Shown here one piece after another: positions 45,731 to 54,872 of a DNA stretch of 64,000 bases. Each line of letters opens with the position of its first letter. The first letter of the stretch is position 1. This stretch comes from Aquatica leii (Eukaryota; Arthropoda; Insecta; Coleoptera; Lampyridae), in assembly GCA_035610365.1 (NCBI GenBank), contig CM069432.1:77628520-77692519 (forward strand). Direction: 5' to 3'. A model generated the notes under the pieces. It searched no databases and was not told where the DNA came from. It saw only the letters and a program-made list of their open reading frames with translations. The position numbers were made by a program, and so were the translations under genes.

Positions 45731-45801
45731 ACATGAAAGGAGAATTCATCAGTTACGCGCATAATGACATCTACTTCTTAGAAACAAATACGAAAACTGA
45801 G
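45731..45801 (+). CDS. Candidate host-gene exon B (71 bp)
   Basis: Acceptor AATTTTGTTTCAG and donor GAG|GTAATA bound 71 bp with only one open frame, encoding (D)MKGEFISYAHNDIYFLETNTKTE: two bases carried in, none carried out. Incoming phase fits exon A at 9171-9224. The pattern FISYxHNDIYFLETNTKTE is reminiscent of a beta-propeller strand in dipeptidyl-peptidase 8/9-like (S9B) proteases, where a similar NDIW segment occurs; this is a weak resemblance that I could not test. An internal ATG opens the frame, but a splice acceptor directly upstream makes an internal exon more likely than a first exon. Confidence 0.62.
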
Positions 45802-45840
45802 GTAATAACTTAGACAATCAAATTATATGCTTTAATGTGT

Positions 45841-47090
45841 TTTTGTTGTTTACTTTGTCTACAAAAAATTAAGATTACATTTTTAAGTAATTTATATTAA
45901 TTTTAAACGGAAATAGCTGTTTTTTAAATGCTTAACTTGTGTTATGTATGTAGATTTTATTCATAAATAAAACAGCATTGTTTTTTTTTGTTTTTGTTAA
46001 ATAAAAAAAATTTTTAAATACTAATTTTTTTATTTAAAAATTACTAGTTTACGTTTTGCCTAGCATGTAGGCTTTCTCAAAACCATTACACTTTATTCAA
46101 ATTTTATAATAAATAACATTAATCGATTAATGAAATTTTAATTTTATAAATTTTGTTTTTAGAATAACTGGCATCTCCTTACGTTTTTATAAAACATAGT
46201 TTAAAATTAATTTTAACATTTTAATTGTTTTTTTATTGAAAATTCTTCAAAAGTGTATTTACCTATCGTATTTACTTGTATCTATCACACAAATACAAAT
46301 AAATACGATAAATACACTTTTAAATAAAGAAATAATTAAAATTTTAAAATTAATTTTCAACTATGTTTTATAAAGACGTAAGAAGATGCAACTTATTCTC
46401 CACAAAAAAAATTATAAAATTAAAATTTAATTAATTGATTAATGTTATTTATTATAAAAGCCTACATGACAGGCGAAACGTAAACTAGTAATATTTAAAT
46501 AAAAAACAAACATGTCATTATCCACGTTCTAATCTTATGAATGTAATCTGACCTAAACGTCACAACTTCTGCTATTGTTCTTAAGTAGATTGATACTACT
46601 CAAAATGATTTAACCTACTTGGGTTATAATTAGAAATAGAAACATTTTTGTCTCAATTATTGCTTAAGTTATAATAATATTTTGTAAAACATAAGCGTTA
46701 GCAGAAACATTATTGACGTAACTCTACTGTTTGCTTTTGTTGTTTACTTTGTCTACAAAAAACTAAGACTACATTTTTAAATAATGTATTTAAAAAAATA
46801 AACATGCTGTAACTGAATTTGGTTTTAAAACTAATAACTTTGAACAACTTGTAAATATTACTTAAGTATCAATTAAACAATTTATTTATATTTATTTCAT
46901 TATTCACATTCTAACTTCATGAATGTAATCTGACCTAAACGTCACAACCCCTACTATTGTTCTTAAGTAGATTGATAATCAAATTATGTAACTAACTTGG
47001 GTTGTATTTACAAAAAGGAATGATTGAGTTTTTGCTTGACCTACAATAACAATCTTTCGTAAAACATAAATGTTGGCAGAAACTTTAATA
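45841..47090. repeat. Direct duplication of intron sequence (~383-bp unit)
   Basis: TTTTGTTGTTTACTTTGTCTAC occurs at 45841 and 46735, and a ~230-bp block beginning CATTATCCACGTTCTAATC recurs at 46516 and 46899 (383 bp apart). Both blocks are in the same order. The first pair is 894 bp apart; the 511-bp excess is accounted for by the hairpin element lying in the first copy. Confidence 0.82.
46025..46506. mobile_element. Long-hairpin MITE
   Basis: An almost complete palindrome of about 480 bp: arms start TTACTAGTTTACG (46041) and end with its complement at 46492; matching continues inward through CATGTAGGCTTT, AATAACATTAATCGATTAAT and TAAAACATAGTT to a centre near 46280. No protein. It lies in one copy of the direct duplication and so inserted after, or was lost from one copy since, that duplication. 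Confidence 0.85.
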
Positions 47091-47330
47091 ACGTAATTCA
47101 AGTGTTTTTCAAAAATTAATCCGTACATACATATATCTATATCTTGTTCAGAATCCTAAGTAAACTTGAGTTTTGGTCCTATGTAAACCTTTATAAATTT
47201 GCAATAATAAATAATTAAATAGTTTGAATTTTATTAAACTTATACGTTTATTAATAATAAATAAAATAATAAGAATACAAATTTTATCTTATTGGAGTTT
47301 ACTCCTTAAGAATCGATTTGCATATATAAG

Positions 47331-47340
47331 GGACCCGGTA
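47331..47340 (+). promoter_or_regulatory. TATA-box candidate in TIR element
   Basis: CATATATAAG, about 20 bp inside the left terminus and 210 bp upstream of the short ORF. Position and spacing suit a transposase promoter; function is inferred. Confidence 0.4.
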
Positions 47341-47540
47341 TGAGAAAAATCTTAGGAGTAAAATCTATCGATGAATGACCTCGTTACGTTTTTGGTGCGC
47401 ATCCTATGTCTCGCAACTTTCTAATTTTACTTATATTGCTGTTTTTATTATAAATATCAATAATTAATATTGTTATTGTGAAGTTTTAATCTTTATCATT
47501 GTGTTCCGCTAAAGTGAACTGAAAGTATTTTCAAATAACT

Positions 47541-47603
47541 ATGGCAGAAAGAGGTGTAGATGATATTGCCGGAACATCTAACAAACACGTGGCTGCGTTA
47601 TAA
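47541..47603 (+). CDS. 20-codon ORF in TIR element
   Basis: MAERGVDDIAGTSNKHVAAL followed by TAA. The ATG has a favourable ACTATGG context and is preceded by a TATA box. It may be the N-terminal stub of the lost transposase or a first coding exon. No family recognised, and a chance ORF of this length is possible. Confidence 0.3.
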   Translation: MAERGVDDIAGTSNKHVAAL

Positions 47604-48102
47604 TTCATGTATTATATGTATGAGCATGTGCAATTTGTATTTATTAAATATTTTAATAATTATCGATGTAGTTCATATAAATATATATTTGAGAACAACA
47701 CATAAAATTAGATAATAATTAACCCAATATGAATTATCGAGCGCATCCACATAAAATAGAAAATTTCTAACCTAACCAAAAATTCGATGTCTATAAATTC
47801 TACCAGGTTATTATGATTTATTTTATAAATAATTTTTAAATATTAACAATTCTAGTCAATAATTCGATAATATTATCAGAAAAATCGACAATATTTTTTC
47901 ATTATAATGTTTTCATAAAATTTTCTTTCGAAAAGTTATTTTTTACGTTCATACAGTATCAATCTTTTTTAAGTTAAATAAACCCTTTTTGCGTCTGGTT
48001 AGACTATCGAACTTAAGGAGTAAACTCCAGTCGTGCGTCGGAGCTGACACACACAATTTTTTTTCTAAACATTTATTAGCTTTTTTTCAGTTTCTTAACG
48101 TG

Positions 48103-48260
48103 TCTTGTAAAACGTCAGTTTGTTTGGGTTCACGAACGACAATACGGCAAAGGCCAAGTTCTACTTCTTGTTTTGGCTCTCAAGAAGAGACTAGGACCAA
48201 GCCTAAGTCTGGGTGTTTAACTACGACGCGGTCTAAGCCGAAAGTCGCTTATAATCATAA
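48103..48260 (+). repeat. Dispersed ~158-bp repeat, copy 1
   Basis: Matches 54713-54872 at roughly 85-90% by eye, in the same orientation, with a 6-bp net insertion in copy 2. Differences are mostly C/T and G/A transitions. Both copies are open in one plus frame (SRTTIRQR ... TTTRSKPKVA) and the minus frame reads ATFGLDRVVV in both. Identity unknown; flanks are unrelated. Confidence 0.75.
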
Positions 48261-51200
48261 ATTTGTATTAATTTAATTACTTTTTTCATTTTTTTAATCT
48301 TGTTAAAATAATAAATGACTTAGATACTTCTAATTTTTGTAAATTAAAGTCATAATTTATTTGTATTTACATTGATAATTATTAAATTTAAATTGTAATT
48401 TGTTCTCGTGTTTGTCCTGACAAAACTTTGTGTTCGACTTTTGACTTAAAATTCATCTTTCATCAGTTTACTAACTTTAAACTTAAATATGAATTGGACT
48501 AAAACTGATGTTATTTGCGCAAAAGCAAAATAAAAATAAGCGTAACGTGTAGTGGGGGTACATAGTCTATTAAGCTGTACATTTATTTATTTCTACGGTA
48601 CTCGCGTAAAAAACACTGAATAGGTACTTTTTATTTATGCAATATTTATGCTCTAATTTAGAGACCTTTCTAAAACTATACTCGCGTTCTTATTATGCTT
48701 AACTCATTCTCAACGCGTTATATTCGGAGACGTTTGGTTATCCGTAAGTGAGTTAGAACTTACAATAAAATGTAAAAAAAGTAAGTGTTTGGCAACATAC
48801 TCAAACATTACTCAGTTTCTATTCGTTTGGTTGAGCTGTTACAAAGTACTATCTCGTGTTAAGCAAAAATATTATTTATACCATACATATGTAGAAGTAT
48901 TTTAAGTGTTAATTTGGTGTCAATTTGTTCGTTTTTTTGCCGATTTTATAATAATTGGTTAATTTAAACTTGGATAACAAATAAATCTAATTTTATACAT
49001 CACTTAATAGGTGTGTATTAAACCTGACATTTTCATGTTTTATTTTTTTTTGTTACAATTTGGTAACAATTTTTGTAACGTAAAGTTGCTCATGTTTATG
49101 GTAAAAAAAAGCAGTTTAACAAAATAAAACGTTGCTTTTGCTTTGTTTATAATAATTAATTATATACGTATTTTATAATTTTTAATATCTGTAAATGTAC
49201 GATGTTTCAGTTTTAAGTTCTGTAAAAATGCTAATGGTTTGTAGCATACTAATTACAAATATATGCTATATACATATGTTTACTTACAACTAAAATAATA
49301 TACATTGGTTAAAATAAAGGCGTCAAATCAAATGAAAACATTATTAAGTTACTAGAAATTACAAAGTTTTTATTTGTTTCTATATTTTGAATTTTTTTGT
49401 TTTAAAATTTATTAGTTTGATTCTCTTAATTATAGACGTTTTTATGAGTAGATATACTTGTGTATCTTAATATTTTTATAAATTAAAGTTTACAACATCT
49501 AATATTTGCAAGCTTACTAACTATGTATATACAGCGTATCGTTTCATTAAAAAGAACTATTTATATAGTTTTTACGTTAAAATAACTGTTTATTTGTTTA
49601 ACTAATGAAGAAAATAAAAAATTTGTTTTTACAATTAAAGAAAAAAACCATAAAATTTTATCTTGAGTAAAATTTTATTTATTTATTTATTTTGTATGTA
49701 AATAATTAAAAACGCATAAATACCTACTATTATGTCTCCTGTAAAAATGTATATTCTTATTTAACTGGGATTAACACTTTTTTAAAGCTCGATTTATTAA
49801 ACTAATTGTTGTTATAAACATTTGTTTATTAAAAGAATGTTGAGTTTTTTATAAATGTATTAAATCGTTTTACTTAATTAATTTATGTTTTAATTAACAA
49901 AATAGAAGTTTTTACATTATTTTAGACAATATTTTTTATATGTGTGTTTTTTATTTAGTATTATAACGCTATTGAATTCAATTAAATACGATTTTTTGCT
50001 AAGCTGAAAAAATGTTTTTAATTAAATTAAACTCTTCCATTATTCATGGATTTGAAAACAAACAGAATTAGGTATTCAAATTAATCCTGAGTTTTAACAT
50101 AATTTAAACAAAAACTGTTATTTTTTGATTGAAATTGTAACAAGATATATAGATATTGTATTTAACAGAGTTTATACTAGAAGAATGATTTTTCTATTTG
50201 AATTCAAGTTAAAACCTTTACATAGTAAAAAGCAATGTAATTATTTTTTTTTAACATTTTTCAACAGTAGTAAAAAATAATTTTTGATGTTATTACTAAC
50301 TATTTATTAATGTCAATATAAAACTTAACTATTAGAATAATAATTGTAATATCAATCTCAATAATAGCAAAAATAGTAAAAAAAAATTTATTATTGTACG
50401 ACTAACAGATAATACGAAACATTGTATGTTTATTAGCAATTAGGCAACGCTGTGCATTTCGTTTGACAAATTTAATTTCCGTACAGGCCAAAGTCATTTC
50501 CGTGCAAGATAATAAATTATTAAAACATATCTTAGAAGACAATTATAAAACAGAATTATTTAGTACCGCGTCGATGCTATTGCATTAGTTTTAACGGTAC
50601 GTATAAAGCAAGAAAGGTTTAGCTTGCAAATTAAATTGTTTCTGTTTTGTATGTTTGCAAACGTTGGTTTTTGAGTGAAATTAATTTAGTAAATTAAAAA
50701 AATTAGTATTTATTAACTTTGATCTGTTTTTTGAACTGCATGATAATTCAGAAAAGACTAATTTTAATATATTTCTTCCAAACATTCCAAATATCATGCC
50801 GTTGTTATTTATACTTATGTCAATGCAGTCTTTACAAGTGTTTATGCATAATTTTATTTGCATTATAATGTTATAAAAACAAACTATTTGTACAGTGTCG
50901 CTACCTTATTAAAAATTTAATCATAAACATTTTGTACTCACGTTATAATAAATAATACAAGATCATTATTACAAAAACAATAAATTGTTACAGGACTAGT
51001 CAAAATCGCTAGTTTATACATTAAAAAATTATATAATTAAAAATAATTATAAACAAAAGCATTTAATAGCCGTTATTTTCATTTCTGTAATTAATTTTTG
51101 GTTTTCTTCTACGGTAACATTTTTTTAAGTAACAAAATTGCTAAACTACAATACATTTTTTTGTTTATAATGTTTCCTATATTTAATAATATATTAGGTA

Positions 51201-51510
51201 TTAAGAACAGTAAAGGCTTTTTACCGGCAAAGACAATGTTTAAGGACTAGGCGAAACGATGTCCCCAATATTGTCTGAGATTAATAGAGCCCTTTATATT
51301 CGTGATGGTTATGCTATTTTTACACAATAGAAAAATGTTTTTATTAATCTTATTACATTGTTTAAAGAAACGTCAAACTAACGTTTTTATTTATTAAGCT
51401 ACCTAAGGATTTTTAATTTTTTGTTTAAACTCGTTGGTTTTCCACGCGTTGTCACGTTACTTGTCATGTACTTGCCGTTCTAGAACGATAAATATAGTAG
51501 ATTACATACC
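48261..51510. other. AT-rich DNA, no gene seen
   Basis: No TE protein recognised. At 50470-50595 a frame reads LTNLISVQAKVISVQDNKLL and on to FSTASMLLH before a stop, with a weak acceptor-like GTACAG; not accepted as an exon. 51210-51310 is a small less-AT-rich patch of unknown origin. Confidence 0.45.
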
Positions 51511-51554
51511 GATGCGGAAAGTATTCCATTTCTGTCGAGAGAACTATAGTTTAC

Positions 51555-52705
51555 AGGGAGAGGAGGGAAGAAAAAAGAGGAGTTAACTTGGGGAGAACAG
51601 AGGATAGAGACAGTGAATGAAGTGACATATTTGGGATATAGGCTAAGATATGATAATAAAGATGATGCGCACATAAGGGAGTTAGCAAAGAAGAGTAACA
51701 GGGTATTAGGGCAGGTATGGAGTTTAGGGAAAAGAGTATTTGGGAAGGAGATCGAAAAGAGAAGATGGCTGTTTGAAAAATTGATTAAAAGTGTGATGAT
51801 GTACGGGGTGGAGGTATGGGGTTGGAAAGAGTGGAACCTATTGGAAAAGGTACAAATAAAATATTGAAAATGGATACTAGGTTTAGACAGGGAGACGCCA
51901 GGGTACATAATAGAGGAGGAGGGGAAGTTAAAGAAGATCAGAATAAAAGCAGGGAAAAGGGCGATGGGTTATGAAGAGAAAATGAAGGAAAGGAGAGAAT
52001 GTAAAATTTTGCAATGTTGCTGGAGGACGGTAAAAGATAGTAAAAACATATATGGGCAGGAAAAGAGAAAACTGTACTATCAACGAGGAGGTTTCGCAAG
52101 AGAAGAGGTGGAGAGAAGGAGAGTGGAAGGGAGGTTAAATACGGGGGAGATAGTAAGAAGAGATAAAAATGTGCAGGTGCAAGAGAGGGAAGGAAAGATA
52201 AGGGAAGGAAAGTATAATGTAAGGTATGGGAATATAGTGTCCAAGAGGGTTCCTAAGTATCTGATAGGGAAGAGAAATTAAGGAGAAAAACGATTAATAG
52301 CCAGGTTTAGATGCGGAAATGAAGAGAACTTAAATAAGTATCGGAAGGAGGATGTAATGAGGAGATGTAGATTATGTGGGGAGGGATGAGAGGACATAGA
52401 GCACATGAGTGAGGAGTGTGGCGAGCTAAGGGAAGAAATGAGGGGGAGGAAGGTTTTGCTTGGAGAGGAGGGAGAGCGAGTGGATTGGATAAAAGCAGTA
52501 AAGGAAAGAAGGATAAGAGGGGAGGGTTAGATCTAAAGTATTAGAATAGTAAGATGGTGATTGGAAGATTTTAGGGGAGAAAGTTCTTGTTTTTAGTTTT
52601 TTAAATTTCTGTACAAATTATATTATTATGTAAGAGAAAGATGTAACGTAACCCATTGTAAGGCCGAATGGCAAAACAATTAACAACAAATAATAATAAA
52701 ATAAT
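51555..52705 (+). mobile_element. Third LINE, 5'-truncated, 13-bp target duplication
   Basis: Flanked by AACTATAGTTTAC at 51542-51554 and 52706-52718. The 3' end has AAGGCCGAATGGCAAAACAATT and an A-rich tail of AATAATAATAAAATAAT type. Only the thumb and C-terminus of the RT are present. The sense strand is strikingly purine-rich. Confidence 0.87.
51570..52530 (+). pseudogene. LINE RT C-terminal region (relic)
   Basis: Open from the 5' truncation: VNEVTYLGYRLRYDNKDDAH is the RT thumb block, followed by LIKSVMMYGVEVWGWKEW. Stops interrupt at 51865 and 52279. The end has a zinc-finger-like CRLCGEG.EDIEHMSEEC (52350-52430), common at the C-terminus of LINE proteins. Clade unresolved. The minus-strand 142-codon ORF at 51480-51908 is a shadow created by the purine bias. 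Confidence 0.8.
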
Positions 52706-52984
52706 AACTATAGTTTACCGAGAGGCGTAGCCTCGAGGTGAACTAGTTTTCTAGACAAGAATGGAATACTTTTGCTAAGGTTTGTATACTATTTTATTCA
52801 CAATCAGTCATTAAATAAAATAAATAACTTTAAACTAATAAAAAATGAATAAAAGCTACCTTCAAAATATTACCATTTATTTCAGTAAAAAAAATTAGTA
52901 GGCACTTGTATTCACATTTTATTAAATTAGTTAAAACAAAACACATACAAAATTACAATTTGCTTAGTTTTCTTAAGAGTAAAT

Positions 52985-54165
52985 ATGTCTGATAGTGAAA
53001 TCGAGTGTACTCCGCTAGAATTGCAAGATACCGCACAAAAATTAACTCTTAATCTTTTACCTAAGGAAAGTAAAGTACTGTACGAAAAAAAGTACAGTGA
53101 TTATCGCAACTGGTCCTTTAAAAAGACTATTTAAAATTACACTTTTGAGACCGTTCTACTGGCTTGTTTTAGCAACGTAGCAAAGATTAAAAAATCATCC
53201 TCCATGTGGTCTCTATATTCAATGTTAAAGAGTACTCTTAAGTTGAAAGATAATGTTAATATTTTAAAACATTGTAAATTAATAGCATATTTAAAAAAAC
53301 AAAATGTGGGATATCAACCTAAAAAATCGAGCATATTTACAAAAGAAAAAATTGAAAACTTTTTAAAAAACGCACTATTTAAATTTCTTTCACATAAGGT
53401 ATGAATCGTTTTAATCGTATCAATTTCTTGACTTTTATCACAGTTTTAAATGTTGTAGGCTGTTTTGGTTATTGGTATCTCAGGTGCATGCCGAAGTGAT
53501 AAATTATTTAAAATAAAAACTGGTAACGTAGATCTACAACAACACAGAGCAATTATTGTGCGTCAAAATACAAAAACGTACCAGCCAAGATCATTTCTTG
53601 TAACTAATATAGAATGGGTTGAGATTTTGAAATGTTATATTGATTTACGCAAAAATGTTGAAGGTGACCAATTCTTCTTGCAGTTAAGACATGGCAAGTT
53701 GACAAAACAACCGTACGGTCACAATTTAATTGCGCAACTTCCTAAAAAAATTGCAACTTATTTACAACTAAACAACATAAATACTTTCACACTAATCATT
53801 GTTTTCGTCGCACATCAGCAACATTGCTTGCAAATAGTAGTGGAGACATAATTAATTTAAAAAATTGGGAGGATGAAGGTCAAGCACAGTTGCTAAAAGT
53901 TATGTGGGTAGTTCATTAACTGAGCAACTCAAAATTGCAAGCATGCTTTATACTAAAGATGCAAAATATGCCCAACATATCTGTCCCTGCCCATTGTCCC
54001 AACAGTTTCATTTCTCTAACACGAAGGAAGATTTGCATCAAGGCATTTCTCTTCATGTTGAAAGTCATGACAATACTACAATTAATATTAAGCAACGCTC
54101 TCACAGGTTAAGAAAGTGTATATTACTGACCGTAGGGTTACATACTCGTTTTTTTTATATTTAAC
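52985..54165 (+). pseudogene. Crypton tyrosine recombinase (relic with intron)
   Basis: Starts MSDSEIECTPLELQDTAQ; a frame break near 53130 precedes FETVLLACFSNVAKIKKSSSMWSLYSMLKSTL (core-binding domain). After a 60-bp intron the catalytic domain reads VIGISGACRSDKL (first Arg), IIVRQNTKTYQPRSFLV, FFLQLRHGKLTKQPYGHNLIAQLPKKIA, then, one frame over, NHCFRRTSATLLA (His-x-x-Arg) and AKSYVGSSLTEQLKIASML, with the Tyr that should attack DNA. This order and these blocks fit insect Cryptons, which integrate by site-specific recombination rather than by DDE chemistry. Frame changes at about 53785 and 53880 and a stop in the GGW-equivalent block inactivate it. No terminal repeats are expected for Cryptons and none are seen. 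Confidence 0.85.
53399..53458 (+). other. 60-bp intron within the Crypton gene
   Basis: GTATGA ... TGTTGTAG interrupts the ORF after codon AAG (phase 0). Removing it joins LFKFLSHK to AVLVIGISG, which matches the uninterrupted block expected in Crypton recombinases. Without splicing the upstream ORF stops one codon into the intron. Confidence 0.75.
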
Positions 54166-54712
54166 CGCTTACACGGTAGCCATGGAAATCGCTCACTTAC
54201 CAACCTTTAAGATGGTTGAAAAGCTGTACGTTACTAACTGATTGTGAATAAAATTATTCACCGATTAGTTACGTCTAGCAACTGGTGAATCAAACATACT
54301 GTCCTAAAAACAAGCGTAGCAACTAGGAGAAAATGATCATTTATTTAAAATTGCATGTATTTAAAGTACGTAAATTATTAAACTAAGATCGGTAAACCCT
54401 TTTTTTTGTAAGAGAGGCTATAAAAACTACTTTATAAGTTTTCTTAGGGCGACGTTTCGTGGAACGGTTGTGTCCACTTCTTCAGGCTAACTGAATTTAT
54501 TAAAAAGAAAAAGAAAACATAAGTAAAAAAACAGTTACAATTCGGTGAGAGCTACAAATTTATCTTCTACTTAATTCTACATAAATTATATTGACAATTT
54601 TTTTAAATAGAGATGAATAGCTGAAAGTGTAGAATTAAATAATAATTACAATTATAACTTAGTTGTAGTATAAAATCTGACATTTACCACTTTGAAGATG
54701 CAAGCTGCAATA
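54166..54712. other. Crypton 3' flank, no gene seen
   Basis: Includes GGGCGACGTTTCGTGGAACGG near 54446-54466, a motif-like stretch of unknown origin. No ORF recognised. Confidence 0.4.
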
Positions 54713-54872
54713 TCTTGCAAAACGTCAGCTTGTTTAAGTTCACGAACGACAATACGGCAAAGACTAAGTTTTACTTCTTGTTTTGGCTCTCAAGGAGAGA
54801 CTAGGACCAAGTCTAAAAAGTCTGAGTGTTCAACTACGACGCGGTCTAAGCCAAAAGTCGCTTGTAATCGTA
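54713..54872 (+). repeat. Dispersed ~158-bp repeat, copy 2
   Basis: Partner of 48103-48260. The open frame continues beyond the match to 54967, but that extension is not shared with copy 1, so it is not evidence of a gene. Confidence 0.75.

Larger units (their letters stand above)
47294..48028. mobile_element. TIR element with 17-bp ends
   Basis: Perfect 17-bp inverted termini GGAGTTTACTCCTTAAG (47294-47310; complement 48012-48028); the first 12 bases are near-palindromic themselves. No clear target duplication. Inside are a TATA box and a short ORF listed separately. It looks like a deletion derivative of an autonomous DNA transposon that kept its promoter. Confidence 0.7.
51518..52772. mobile_element. 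Small hairpin MITE split by a LINE
   Basis: Inverted termini AAAGTATTCCAT (51518-51529; complement 52761-52772), with pairing continuing through TGTC.AGA.AACT and TAGTT..C. Without the LINE and one target duplication the element is only about 90-100 bp and nearly a complete palindrome, with a smaller stem (CGAGAGGCGTAGCCTCGAGG) at its centre. Confidence 0.8.

Noticed and set aside
47989-48276. 95-codon ORF, with a related ORF at 54692-54967
   Set aside because: Only the shared 158-bp repeat is similar; ends and starts of the ORFs are unrelated, so a gene is not supported.
50470-50600. Possible terminal exon (AKVISVQDNKLLKHILEDNY)
   Set aside because: The acceptor is weak, there is no partner exon in phase, and a frame of this length is not rare here.
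51480-51908. 142-codon minus-strand ORF rich in Ser and Phe
   Set aside because: Complement of the purine-rich LINE RT, whose plus-strand translation is recognisable.
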